A program made the translations under genes and the position numbers. 64,000 nucleotides of DNA from Bacteroidota bacterium (GTDB taxonomy: Bacteria; Bacteroidota; Bacteroidia; Chitinophagales; Chitinophagaceae), in NCBI GenBank assembly GCA_947448725.1, contig CANFOM010000011.1, forward strand, positions 1 to 64,000, written 5' to 3'. This document shows, in pieces, positions 1 through 9,043 of the stretch. Each line of letters begins with the position of its first letter. Position 1 is the first letter of the stretch. Below the pieces are notes generated by a model. The model made no database searches, was not told the DNA's origin, and worked only from the letters and a program-made list of their open reading frames with translations.

Positions 1-29
1 AAAAAAACGCCCCGAGTGCTCGGGACGTT
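1..29 (-). terminator. Rho-independent terminator after tRNA-Ser
   Basis: Read on the minus strand, a 10-bp stem (ACGTCCCGAG with CTCGGGGCGT, one G-U wobble) closes a two-base loop and runs into seven T residues. On the plus strand the same position would be a C-A mismatch, so the structure favours minus-strand transcription. It probably ends the transcript carrying the tRNA and perhaps the upstream gldJ-DUF983 operon. Confidence 0.8.
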
Positions 30-48
30 TTAATTTATTTCTATTTTG

Positions 49-133
49 CAGAGAGGAAGGGATTCGAACCCCCGATACGTTGCCGTATACACGCTTTCCA
101 AGCGTGCTCCTTAAACCACTCGGACACCTCTCT
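49..133 (-). tRNA. tRNA-Ser (anticodon GGA)
   Basis: An 85-base class II tRNA on the minus strand. The 7-bp acceptor stem AGAGAGG/CCTCTCT is followed by T8-G9, a D arm, an anticodon stem CACGC/GCGTG with loop TTGGAAA (anticodon GGA, reading UCC and UCU), a long variable arm, and a T arm containing GGTTCGAATCC. The long variable arm confirms serine. The 3' CCA is not encoded. It lies 43 bases downstream of the DUF983 gene on the same strand, with a terminator directly after it, so cotranscription is possible. Confidence 0.97.
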
Positions 134-176
134 TTGGGGCAGCTAAGTTAAAATAAATACTTGAGTTTATTGGCCT

Positions 177-620
177 TTAATGCTCTTTTCTGTTATGATC
201 CATGCGCTCATTGTATTCCAAAGGCTCGTTTTTCCAATTCTTATTATAAGAGACAAACCAACCCAACCAGATGGATCTGGATAAGCGCATGATGAAGGGT
301 TGTGTAAATAGTAATAATACGATGGCCGTGCCCATCCAATAAAAAATTCGATTATCATCCAAGTCAAAAGTCATACCTATTAATACCTTCCATGCTACAA
401 AAGTAGAAACGAAATAGGCTACTGTTAAGGCATAACTCACATAACCTGTTCCATAATAAAATCCCAATTCAATTTCGGTAGGTTGCCCACATACCGGGCA
501 TCTTTCATTCATTTTAGTAATGGCAGATAGGTTGTATGGATTGCTGGATACAAATAATTTTCCTTCTCTACACCTTGGACATTTGTTGTTAAGGGTGCTC
601 CACAAATAATTTTTCGGCAT
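177..620 (-). CDS. DUF983 family membrane protein
   Basis: A 147-residue protein matching the DUF983 family. Two CxxC pairs near the N-terminus (CPRC about residues 15-18, CPVC about 41-44) look like a small zinc ribbon. Two hydrophobic segments follow (about 58-80 and 92-112) and then a charged C-terminus. The molecular role of the family is not known to me. It is last in the minus-strand run gldJ-ispF-murF-DUF983, 58 bases after murF, so it may be cotranscribed with them. Confidence 0.82.
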   Translation of the reverse strand: MPKNYLWSTLNNKCPRCREGKLFVSSNPYNLSAITKMNERCPVCGQPTEIELGFYYGTGYVSYALTVAYFVSTFVAWKVLIGMTFDLDDNRIFYWMGTAIVLLLFTQPFIMRLSRSIWLGWFVSYNKNWKNEPLEYNERMDHNRKEH

Positions 621-678
621 GCCGCAAAGGTATCAAATTATTAAGTAAGTTTTATAATTAATGAAAGAAGCTCAATGA

Positions 679-1995
679 CTAATTGGCTATTAATTGCTCC
701 ATTTGAATGCCCCTAGACCCCTTTATTAAAAAATAATGGTCCTTATAATCTTGCTTATCCAGCCATAACTTGGCGGCTTCCACCGTTTCAAAATATGTAT
801 AAGCGTGGGTGCATGCTTCAAATTCTTTGCCTACTAAAATTACTTTTTCGAAAGGGTGGGCGTTAATCAAATTAATTATTTGCTGATGTTCTTCAACACT
901 ACTAGTACCCATTTCTCTCATGCCTCCTAAACAAAGTATTTTCGATTTGCTTTCTATGTTTGCAAAATTTTCAATGGCCGCTTTCATGCTACTTGGATTG
1001 GCATTGTAAGCATCTAATATTACTTGGTTATTTTTCCAATTAATTAATTGAGAACGACTATTGGTGGGTTGGTAATTTTCAATAGCGACAATAATTTTTT
1101 CAACAGGTACTTCACAGTATAAGCCAATACTAATGGCGGCTAATACATTGGGTATATTATAAGCACCTACTAAATTTGTTTTTATGGTTTTATTTTCAAT
1201 GCTTGCATTGCTTGATTTGCTAATGCGTACTTGTAATAAACCATTTTGGTTAGTTTCTTCTTGGCCTTGTAAGTTGCCTGTGTTGGTTCCGTAACTAATA
1301 ATTTTTTGTATGCCTTTGCTCATGGCATTTAAATAATCATAATCACTATTAATAAAAGCAGTGCCCTGATGTTGTTTTAAATAATCAAACAATTCTCCTT
1401 TTCCTTTTTTCACGCCTTCCTCACTGCCAAAGCCTTCTAAGTGCGCTTTGCCGCAATTGTTAATTAATCCATGCGTGGGTAAAGTATAACTGCAATAGCT
1501 TTCTATTTCGTGTAAATGATTAGCGCCCATTTCAATAATAGCATATTGTGCATCTTTTTTAATACTTAATAAAGTAAGTGGTACGCCAATATGATTGTTT
1601 AAATTTCCTTGCGTAGTATAGGTGCTATAATGACTACTTAGTACCGCCATTACCAATTCTTTGGTAGTGGTTTTTCCATTGCTGCCTGTGATGGCTATAA
1701 ATGGAATCGTAAATTGTTGTCGATGATGTTGGGCAAGGGCTTGCAAACTGCTTAAAACATCTTCTACTAAAATTAATCGCTCTAATAAATCTGCTGATGC
1801 ATAGATGGGTTCATCTACAATGGCAAAAGCTGCGCCTTGTTCTAATGCTTTTATAGCAAATTCATTTCCATTAAAATTAGGTCCTTTTAATGCAAAATAT
1901 AAATCGCCTTTTTGTAATTTTCTGGTATCAGTTTGCACCTGAGGGTGCAACTTAAAAATTTCATATAAAGAAGTAATAGAATCTAGCTGCTTCAT
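679..1995 (-). CDS. murF: UDP-N-acetylmuramoyl-tripeptide--D-alanyl-D-alanine ligase MurF
   Basis: A cytoplasmic Mur ligase that adds D-Ala-D-Ala to the UDP-MurNAc-tripeptide, the last soluble step of peptidoglycan precursor synthesis. The 438 residues have the usual three-domain layout. An N-terminal substrate domain contains DTRKLQKGDLYFALKG. The ATP loop is GSNGKTTTK at 104-112. A C-terminal ligase domain holds LDAYNANPSS, the DAYNANP signature that separates MurF from MurC, D and E. It starts 13 bases after ispF. It is the only Mur ligase in the window outside the division cluster. It sits in the gldJ transcript, a linkage I recall from Flavobacterium johnsoniae. Confidence 0.96.
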   Translation of the reverse strand: MKQLDSITSLYEIFKLHPQVQTDTRKLQKGDLYFALKGPNFNGNEFAIKALEQGAAFAIVDEPIYASADLLERLILVEDVLSSLQALAQHHRQQFTIPFIAITGSNGKTTTKELVMAVLSSHYSTYTTQGNLNNHIGVPLTLLSIKKDAQYAIIEMGANHLHEIESYCSYTLPTHGLINNCGKAHLEGFGSEEGVKKGKGELFDYLKQHQGTAFINSDYDYLNAMSKGIQKIISYGTNTGNLQGQEETNQNGLLQVRISKSSNASIENKTIKTNLVGAYNIPNVLAAISIGLYCEVPVEKIIVAIENYQPTNSRSQLINWKNNQVILDAYNANPSSMKAAIENFANIESKSKILCLGGMREMGTSSVEEHQQIINLINAHPFEKVILVGKEFEACTHAYTYFETVEAAKLWLDKQDYKDHYFLIKGSRGIQMEQLIAN

Positions 1996-2008
1996 AAGGG
2001 TAGCAGTT

Positions 2009-2494
2009 TTAGCTGTTTGCCGAACTTAATAAACATGTGGCCATGGCTACTAAACCTTCTTCTCTTCCGGTGAAGCCCATAGTTTCGGTAGTAGTTGCTT
2101 TAATGGAAATATCTTTATTGCCTATATGTAAAATGCCAGCGATACATTCTTGCATGGCTAATACATAAGGTTTAATTTTTGGGGATTCTAAACATAAAGT
2201 TGCATCTATGTTAACGATTTGATATCCTTGTGCCGTAATTAAATCGTAGGTTTTTTGTAGTAAAATTTTACTGTCAATATTTTTATAAGCCGCATCGGTG
2301 TCGGGAAAGTGGGTGCCAATATCTCCTAAACTTAAGGCACCTAATAAAGCATCGCAAATAGCATGCAATAATACATCTGCATCACTGTGCCCTAAAGCAC
2401 CTTTGGTGTGTGGAATTTTAATGCCACCAATCCATAAGTCTCGGCCAATCACTAACTGATGAAAATCGATGCCGGAGCCTATGCGTAATTTCAT
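2009..2494 (-). CDS. ispF: 2-C-methyl-D-erythritol 2,4-cyclodiphosphate synthase IspF
   Basis: An enzyme of the non-mevalonate isoprenoid pathway that cyclises CDP-methylerythritol 2-phosphate to the 2,4-cyclodiphosphate with loss of CMP. The 161-residue length is normal. Metal-ligand motifs are visible: the N-terminal GIDFH (DxH), GHSDADVLLHA, and GDIGTHFPDTD. The C-terminal TTTETMGFTGREEG is the conserved nucleotide-binding end. It lies 5 bases after gldJ and 13 bases before murF. Isoprenoids feed undecaprenyl-phosphate, so the pairing with murF is functionally reasonable. Confidence 0.96.
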   Translation of the reverse strand: MKLRIGSGIDFHQLVIGRDLWIGGIKIPHTKGALGHSDADVLLHAICDALLGALSLGDIGTHFPDTDAAYKNIDSKILLQKTYDLITAQGYQIVNIDATLCLESPKIKPYVLAMQECIAGILHIGNKDISIKATTTETMGFTGREEGLVAMATCLLSSANS

Positions 2495-2499
2495 GCTCC

Positions 2500-3861
2500 T
2501 TATTTTTTAAATAATTTATTCCACCAATGCTGTTTTTCTTCTGAAGCGCCGGGGGTATCCATACCAAATGCAGAAACTGCACATCTAAATCCAATAGTGC
2601 TGGATGATTTATCTTGGTCTAAGAATCTTCTGGTGCCTGGATTTAACCAATATGGACGGTCTTTCCAACTGCCGCCTTTGTATACTCTAGATTTATTAGA
2701 TATTAAAGTATTAGAATTGGTTTCATAATTAGAAGTGTTTGCATCATCGCCATCTAAGGTATTGTTTCCTCTATATGGATTAAAATCATCCATATCAATC
2801 GTGTTCATGGGGCGATAAATATCTGCCACCCACTCATTCACATTCCCACTAATATTATAAAGCCCAACTTGATTTTGTAAAAAACTATTTACTTTAGAAG
2901 GAAAGCCAGCACCGTCATTGGAATAACCTACCATACCCATATAATCGCCGCTCCCGTTTTTGAAATTGGCTAAAAACATTCCTTTACTCCCTTTCTTTTT
3001 GCCCGGAGTGGTATTTCTTAAACCGTCATTACCATTGGAGCTCCAAGGATAAGGACTATCAGAACTTACTACATTGGCATTAGGATGAGGTGCGTTAGAA
3101 CCTGATTTTGGAAGATTAAAACCGGAAATATAATTTTTACCACTAGATACTTTTGCTGCATATTCCCACTCTGCTTCGGTAGGTAATCGGTAGTCAGGGA
3201 TCATCACATAGTCATCCACATTTTTAGATCTGTTAAATCCAGTGGAAGAAGATGCATTGGAAACCCCTTTATTACTGGAAGAATCTGAAATAGAATTAAC
3301 GAGACCCATTTTACCAACGTATGGTTTTTTGGGATCTATCAATTTGTATTTTAATAAGGTTTGCTCATTGGACCTGTCGGTTTTCCATCTGCAATAATCA
3401 TTGGCTTGCTCCCAACTTACACCTACCACAGGATAATCATTAAATACAGAAGATCTAAAATAACCTTCTACCATGGGGTCATTATAAGATAATTCGGTTT
3501 TCCATACCGTGGTATCTGGCAATGCCGCTCTAACAATGGAATCTCTCCCAATTGGGATAAATATTTTCTCTAACCAATGTATATAAGTACGGTATTTTTT
3601 ATTGCTTACTTCGTATTGGTCTATTCTAAATGAACTTACGGTAACTCTTCTTAAACTATTGTTCCAGTCGCCCATAATGTTTTCTTGGTTCATGCCCATG
3701 GCAAAAGTACCTCCACGAATAAGCACGGTTTCGGCGTAAGGGTCGTCTGATTTTGCCTCTATCCTGATGAAATTATTTTCTTTGCTATTGGAGGAGGATA
3801 ACAAACTAGGTCCTAGTAATAACAGAGCGAAAAACAGTAAAATACTATTAATAAAATGCAT
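2500..3861 (-). CDS. gldJ: GldJ-type gliding motility / type IX secretion protein (FGE-sulfatase fold)
   Basis: A 453-residue exported protein with a formylglycine-generating-enzyme-like fold. VLIRGGTFAMG opens the domain at about 46, followed by YEVSNKKYR, PVVGVSWEQANDYCRW, RLPTEAEWEYAAK, GNVNEWVADIY and a C-terminal GFRCAVS. GldJ and GldK both carry this fold. GldJ is chosen because the gene is followed closely by murF and is divergent from porU-porV; no gldL, gldM or gldN is nearby. In flavobacteria GldJ is an outer-membrane lipoprotein required for gliding and stability of the secretion system. Here the signal segment (residues 1-25) contains no cysteine, and an in-frame stop just upstream rules out a longer start, so lipidation is not evident. 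A Ser/Asn-rich insert occupies roughly residues 190-215. Confidence 0.85.
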   Translation of the reverse strand: MHFINSILLFFALLLLGPSLLSSSNSKENNFIRIEAKSDDPYAETVLIRGGTFAMGMNQENIMGDWNNSLRRVTVSSFRIDQYEVSNKKYRTYIHWLEKIFIPIGRDSIVRAALPDTTVWKTELSYNDPMVEGYFRSSVFNDYPVVGVSWEQANDYCRWKTDRSNEQTLLKYKLIDPKKPYVGKMGLVNSISDSSSNKGVSNASSSTGFNRSKNVDDYVMIPDYRLPTEAEWEYAAKVSSGKNYISGFNLPKSGSNAPHPNANVVSSDSPYPWSSNGNDGLRNTTPGKKKGSKGMFLANFKNGSGDYMGMVGYSNDGAGFPSKVNSFLQNQVGLYNISGNVNEWVADIYRPMNTIDMDDFNPYRGNNTLDGDDANTSNYETNSNTLISNKSRVYKGGSWKDRPYWLNPGTRRFLDQDKSSSTIGFRCAVSAFGMDTPGASEEKQHWWNKLFKK

Positions 3862-3975
3862 AGTAATTATTTATACAAAAATGGGGTTAAGTGATAGTGC
3901 GAATATAGCTTGTTTTTTAATCATTTATTCACTTGTAAGTATATTCTTGTGTTAGTAAAACCCTAATTTTAAGGT

Positions 3976-6900
3976 ATGATAAGGGCTGCCCTAGTATATT
4001 TTTTATGTATTGTAATTTTTCCTTCTATTTTAAGTGGGCAAAGCTCGCCCTTTTTGAATGGAAAATGGGCAAAAATTGCGGCTACCAAACAGGGAATTTA
4101 TCAAATTACGGGCGCCCAACTTAAGGCCATGGGTTTTCCAGTTCCTTTTAACTCCAGTCAAGTGCAATTGTACAATTATAATTTAGCCAATTTAAACGAC
4201 AAGGTAGTGGCCAATCCAATGGTGGGTATTTTTGAAAATGCAGTTATGGTTAATGATGGAGGCGACAATTTATTTGATGAAAAAGATTATTTATTATTTT
4301 ATAGCGAAGGCGCTATTCAATGGAAATATGATGAAATAAAAGGCTTACCCACACATTTTAAAAATGCATCTAGCGATTCAGTTTTTTATTTTATCACCAT
4401 GGGCACTAATGGAAAAAGAATTACTACTCCAATAAAAATAAATACGGCAGAGCAAACCCTTGATAATTATGATGAAAGATGGTTAATTGAAAAAGACACT
4501 GTCTCCCTTTTAAATAGCGGTAAGTTATTACTCGGCACTCCTATGGGTCAAGGCAATGGAAAACAAACGCAATTGAATTACACTTTTACTATGGAGGGCT
4601 TGCTGGTTAATAATCCATTAAAAATAGTGAGTAGGTATGCGGCTACCACCTATGACAGCAAAGCCAATTTTAATGTATTCGTTAATACCAATGCAGCAAG
4701 AACCAGTGCTGTAGATCCGGTGTCGGGGTATTTATATGACGAATCGGCTAATATTGTTACAGATAGTTATAGTTATTTACTAAATGCGAATACCGATTTA
4801 ACCAAACCCATCAACCTTGCTATTGCATTTTCAAGCGACAATACAAACGCTACAGGTTGGATTGATTTTGTTGAAATAAATGCGAAAAGGAAAATAGGTT
4901 TTTGGGGAAATAATTCTTTTGGCTTCAGAAATTATTTAAACACCAATACTGCTACTCGGTATCAATTGCAAAATATCGATACCACCACTCAGGTCTGGGA
5001 TGTGACGCATCCAGAAGGGCCGGTAGCATTAGCAATTAATTTTCAAACGCCTACTACTGGAAATTTTATTCAAGTAGCAGATACCCTTCGTGAATTTTTT
5101 GCAGTCAAACAACATACTTATGAAACTCCCACTTTTATTGCAGGGGTAGATAAGCAAAATTTGCTTGGAACGGAAGTGCCAGATTATATTATAGTGAGTG
5201 CTGGTAATTATTTAAAAGCAGCAAAAAAATTGCGCGATTTTCATGAATCTGCACATGGCTTAAAAGGCCTGGTGTTTAATGTTAATGAAATTTTTAATGA
5301 ATTTTCGGGAGGTCAACCTAGTCCTACCGGCATTAGAAATTTTATTCAATATTTATTTAATCAAGCAACCGACAAGCATCAAGCGGCCCCTCAATATTTA
5401 TTATTAATGGGTATGGCTAATTTTAGTAATAAAAATTACAATAGTGCTTATCAAGTTCCGGTATATGAAAGTGAGGCATCCGCTGGTGTTTTAACCAGTT
5501 ATCCTTCCGATGATTATTATAGTATTCTTAGTATCAATGATGACATCAATGCATCCAATAATATAAAAAATCTTTCATTGGCTATTGGAAGATTGCCCAT
5601 ACGAACAATGGCAGAAGCGGATACCGTGGTGGATAAAATTATTAATTATCAAAAAAATACGAATGGAGGGGCTTGGCAAAATCAAGTGACCTGGGTGGCT
5701 GATGATGGCGATTACAATTTGCATTTGCAAGATGCCGAAGACATCTCCAATAACTTACAAAAAAAAGCACCCTACTGGAATCAGAAAAAAATATATTTAG
5801 ATTTATATCCGGCCACTAAAAATATAGCAGGTAATACTTATCCCTTAGTGAATGCGGCTATCAATCAAGCCGTTAATAATGGAACTTTAATTTTAAATTA
5901 TACGGGTCATGGAAATTATTCAAGACTTTCAGAAGAAGCGGTTATTGCGCAGCCAGATGTGCAACAATGGAATAACGCTAACAAGCTTCCATTAATGATT
6001 ACCGCCTCTTGTGATTTCGCGCCTTATGACCAACCCCAATTAAGTCCATTTGGTTTTGATGCGCTTTTAAAAAATTCAAAAGGAGTGGTGGCCTTGGTAG
6101 CGGCAAGTAGGCTGGTGTATGCTTATAGCAATAAACAAATTAACGATCAATTTATTCAAAAATTATTGGTGCCGGATAGTGCAGGACATTTTTTAACCAT
6201 CGGCGCTGCTTTGCAAAAATCCAAAATGGCTGCTTGGGCACAAGGCGAGGATCATATCAACACTTTTAAATTTACTTTATTGGGAGATCCGGCTATGCAT
6301 TTGTCTAAAGCAAGCGATCAGGTTGTTTTAAATACAATTAATGGAAAAACTTTTAATGGTGTTGATACTTTACAAGCAGGTAATAAATATTCAATAAGCG
6401 GACTGCTGCAATCGAAAGGGCAAACAAAAAATAATTTTAAAGGAACGCTCGAAATGATACTTTATGATGCGATTAATTCAAAAAAGACATTGGGTAATGA
6501 TATCAAAAGTGTTCCTGTTAATGTAATCGTTCAAGAAAATATTTTATTTAAGGGAAAGGCGAGTGTCACGGATGGAAGTTTTGTAATTGATTTTATGTTG
6601 CCTAAAGAAGTAAGTGTAAATCAAGGTGCATTAAAACTGCAATTAAATGCGTTTAATGATAGTATAGATGCTGTTGGTATTTACAATCAAATTTATGCGA
6701 AGCCAGTACTGTCTGAAAACTTTACAGATACCCTTGGTCCTGCAATGCAATTATTTTTAAATGATAGCAATTTTATCAATGGAGGTTGGGCAGCTGCTCA
6801 TTCCACACTTCTAATTAATTTAAAAGATGAAGCGGGTATTCAAACCTCGGGCAATTCATTGGGACATGACATTACTTTATTAATAGATGGAGATACCAAA

Positions 6901-7380
6901 AACGAATTGGTATTGAATAATTTTTATACAGCCGCCATCAATACTTATCAAAAAGGAAGCATACAATATACATTGCCTAGTTTTTCTACTGGGCCGCATG
7001 AATTAGTAATTAAGGCCTGGGACCTATTAGGTAATTCAAGCAAGGACACCATTCATTTTATTGTACCAGATACAACAACAATGCTTTTAAATAAAGTGAG
7101 CAATTTTCCAAATCCTTTTAGCAGTTCCACTACTTTTAGTTTTGAACACAATCAATTAGATAATACGCTAAACATAAGCTTAAGCCTTTATGATAACAAT
7201 GGTCTGCTTTTATTTACGAGACCATTAACTGCGCAGTACAATGCCAATAGAGTTGTCTCTTATTGGGATGGAACTGGTTCTAAAGGTGGTTCTTTAAATC
7301 CAGGCGTATACTATTATAAAATAACCCTCTCTAATGGCAAGGAAACAAAACTGTTGTCTAATAAATTAGTCAAATTTTAA
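3976..7380 (+). CDS. porU: Type IX secretion sortase PorU (C25-type cysteine peptidase)
   Basis: A 1134-residue exported protein that in the type IX system cleaves C-terminal sorting domains and attaches cargo at the cell surface. A signal peptide covers about residues 1-20 (ends SILSGQ). The catalytic dyad of the gingipain (C25) fold is visible as His645 in NYTGHGNYS and Cys679 in TASCDFAPYD. The C-terminus (about 1040-1134) starts with VSNFPNPFSSSTTF and ends in NKLVKF, which resembles a type A C-terminal sorting domain; PorU itself is known to carry one. It is divergent from gldJ and 55 bases upstream of porV. No canonical TAnnTTTG promoter box was found in the 114-base gap before it. Confidence 0.94.
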   Translation: MIRAALVYFLCIVIFPSILSGQSSPFLNGKWAKIAATKQGIYQITGAQLKAMGFPVPFNSSQVQLYNYNLANLNDKVVANPMVGIFENAVMVNDGGDNLFDEKDYLLFYSEGAIQWKYDEIKGLPTHFKNASSDSVFYFITMGTNGKRITTPIKINTAEQTLDNYDERWLIEKDTVSLLNSGKLLLGTPMGQGNGKQTQLNYTFTMEGLLVNNPLKIVSRYAATTYDSKANFNVFVNTNAARTSAVDPVSGYLYDESANIVTDSYSYLLNANTDLTKPINLAIAFSSDNTNATGWIDFVEINAKRKIGFWGNNSFGFRNYLNTNTATRYQLQNIDTTTQVWDVTHPEGPVALAINFQTPTTGNFIQVADTLREFFAVKQHTYETPTFIAGVDKQNLLGTEVPDYIIVSAGNYLKAAKKLRDFHESAHGLKGLVFNVNEIFNEFSGGQPSPTGIRNFIQYLFNQATDKHQAAPQYLLLMGMANFSNKNYNSAYQVPVYESEASAGVLTSYPSDDYYSILSINDDINASNNIKNLSLAIGRLPIRTMAEADTVVDKIINYQKNTNGGAWQNQVTWVADDGDYNLHLQDAEDISNNLQKKAPYWNQKKIYLDLYPATKNIAGNTYPLVNAAINQAVNNGTLILNYTGHGNYSRLSEEAVIAQPDVQQWNNANKLPLMITASCDFAPYDQPQLSPFGFDALLKNSKGVVALVAASRLVYAYSNKQINDQFIQKLLVPDSAGHFLTIGAALQKSKMAAWAQGEDHINTFKFTLLGDPAMHLSKASDQVVLNTINGKTFNGVDTLQAGNKYSISGLLQSKGQTKNNFKGTLEMILYDAINSKKTLGNDIKSVPVNVIVQENILFKGKASVTDGSFVIDFMLPKEVSVNQGALKLQLNAFNDSIDAVGIYNQIYAKPVLSENFTDTLGPAMQLFLNDSNFINGGWAAAHSTLLINLKDEAGIQTSGNSLGHDITLLIDGDTKNELVLNNFYTAAINTYQKGSIQYTLPSFSTGPHELVIKAWDLLGNSSKDTIHFIVPDTTTMLLNKVSNFPNPFSSSTTFSFEHNQLDNTLNISLSLYDNNGLLLFTRPLTAQYNANRVVSYWDGTGSKGGSLNPGVYYYKITLSNGKETKLLSNKLVKF

Positions 7381-7435
7381 CGACTACTCTAAATGAATTT
7401 AGTACCTTTAAATTTCTTAAGTCGAAAATATAATT

Positions 7436-8569
7436 ATGACCAATCCTAAGCTCAAAATATTAGTTTTTTTATTGCCAGCATTTTTTTTAACACAAAATGT
7501 TTTGGCGCAAACCAAAATTAATATTCAAAGTACGGCCGTTCCTTTTATGTTGATATCTCCTGATGCACGTTCTGGGGGTATGGGTAATTTGTCATTGGCT
7601 ATGTCGCCAGATGCCAATGATCTTTTTGGGAACACAGCCAAGCTTCCTTACATGGAGGAAAAGCAAGGCTTCCTAATTAACTATACACCTTGGTTAAAAG
7701 ATTTAGGTTTGACAGATGTGTATTTAGCGAGTGCAGGGTATTTTAAAAAGTTAAATAATATAAGTGCGTTAAATAGTTCCTTGCGCTTTTTTAGTTTGGG
7801 TAATATTGATTTTACAGATGAATCTGGCAATACCTCACTTCCATCGCAACGTCCTTCTGAGTTTAGTTATGATTTTGGGTATAGTGTTTTATTGACCGAT
7901 CAATTAAGTATGGGCGTTACCTTAAGGTACATACATTCGAAATTGGTTACAGGTTCATTCATTAATAATCCTATTAATTATAGAGCCGGCAATACTTTGT
8001 CGGGAGACATTAGTTTGTTTTACAAACAAAACGAAGATTTACAAGGCATTCATGCAGGTTTATTGCTTTCTAATTTAGGGGGAAAAATAAGTTATACCGA
8101 CAATGCGCATAAATATTTTATACCCGCTAATATGGGATTAGGTATTGGATATTTAAATAAGTTAGACGCCGAAAATTCATTGGAATTTGGGGTAGATGTG
8201 AATCGATTGTTGGTGCCAGTTAGCCCAGGTGCAGGCAGCGTTCAAGCCGATATAGATCATTATTATTCTCAATCAGTGGTTTCTAGTTGGTTTAATTCCT
8301 TTACTGCCAAAGAGGGAATGCCTATTGGGGAATCTATCAAAGCTTCTACAGGGTTAGAATACAATTATATTAATCGCTTTTATTTGAGAGCAGGCTATTA
8401 CTTAGACAATAATAAAAACCTAGGCAATATGCAATATTTCACTATTGGTACAAGCTTTCAATACCAGCAGTCTAAGTTTAATATTTCCTATTTAGTTCCA
8501 TCTGGCGGGGGTATCACAAAAAATCCGCTTTCCAATACCATTCGTTTTGGTAGTATTTTTTACTTCTAG
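7436..8569 (+). CDS. porV: Type IX secretion outer-membrane protein PorV (LptO)
   Basis: A 377-residue FadL-like beta-barrel protein. A signal peptide ends with TQNVLAQ at about 25. [20 protein letters not shown] at about 42-61 is the conserved PorV/PorQ N-terminal motif, and the protein ends in an aromatic residue (FGSIFYF), as outer-membrane barrels do. PorV is the shuttle that takes cargo from the SprA translocon to the PorU sortase. It directly follows porU, with a near-consensus TACCTTTA at 7403-7410 between them, so a separate promoter is possible. Confidence 0.94.
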   Translation: MTNPKLKILVFLLPAFFLTQNVLAQTKINIQSTAVPFMLISPDARSGGMGNLSLAMSPDANDLFGNTAKLPYMEEKQGFLINYTPWLKDLGLTDVYLASAGYFKKLNNISALNSSLRFFSLGNIDFTDESGNTSLPSQRPSEFSYDFGYSVLLTDQLSMGVTLRYIHSKLVTGSFINNPINYRAGNTLSGDISLFYKQNEDLQGIHAGLLLSNLGGKISYTDNAHKYFIPANMGLGIGYLNKLDAENSLEFGVDVNRLLVPVSPGAGSVQADIDHYYSQSVVSSWFNSFTAKEGMPIGESIKASTGLEYNYINRFYLRAGYYLDNNKNLGNMQYFTIGTSFQYQQSKFNISYLVPSGGGITKNPLSNTIRFGSIFYF

Positions 8570-8581
8570 TTCTATTTTACC

Positions 8582-8589
8582 TATTTTTG
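8582..8589 (+). promoter_or_regulatory. Candidate -7 promoter box before dut
   Basis: TATTTTTG fits the Bacteroidota TAnnTTTG element, but no TTG sits 19 bases upstream. It ends six bases before the dut ATG at 8596, so any transcript would be almost leaderless. The match is weak in AT-rich DNA. Confidence 0.35.
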
Positions 8590-8595
8590 TTGACC

Positions 8596-9036
8596 ATGTC
8601 AATTGCTATTAAAATTGTAAATAAGAGTCATCATTCATTGCCTGACTATGCTACTTCGGGATCTTCGGGCATGGACCTTAGAGCCAATTTGGAGGCCCCT
8701 TTACAATTACAACCCATGGAACGTACTTTAATTCCGACAGGTTTATTTTTAGCCATTCCCGAAAATTATGAAGCGCAAATAAGACCCCGAAGTGGATTGG
8801 CCATCAAACAAGGACTTACTTGTTTAAATACCCCAGGCACTATTGATGCCGATTACAGAGGCGAAATAAAAGTGATCTTAATTAATTTATCTACAGAGGT
8901 GCAAACCATTCAGGACGGAGATCGTATTGCACAAATGGTTTTTTGTGCGGTAGAAAAAGCAATTTTAGAATTGGTGGTTGAATTAGAAATTACGCAAAGA
9001 GGTGCAGGAGGTTTTGGGCACACGGGAAAACAATAA
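8596..9036 (+). CDS. dut: Deoxyuridine 5'-triphosphate nucleotidohydrolase (dUTPase)
   Basis: Hydrolyses dUTP to dUMP and pyrophosphate, keeping uracil out of DNA and feeding dTMP synthesis. The 146-residue trimeric-type enzyme shows all five family motifs in order: [42 protein letters not shown] and the C-terminal [11 protein letters not shown]. The ATG at 8596 is preferred over in-frame TTG codons at 8587 and 8590, because it puts the usual short leader before the first strand. It overlaps no neighbour and is followed after 7 bases by the DUF4292 lipoprotein gene. Confidence 0.96.
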   Translation: MSIAIKIVNKSHHSLPDYATSGSSGMDLRANLEAPLQLQPMERTLIPTGLFLAIPENYEAQIRPRSGLAIKQGLTCLNTPGTIDADYRGEIKVILINLSTEVQTIQDGDRIAQMVFCAVEKAILELVVELEITQRGAGGFGHTGKQ

Positions 9037-9043
9037 AGCTACC

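Noticed and set aside
49..133. tRNA-Ser as a phage or island attachment site.
   Set aside because: No integrase, no duplicated tRNA 3' end and no accessory genes were seen on the visible side.
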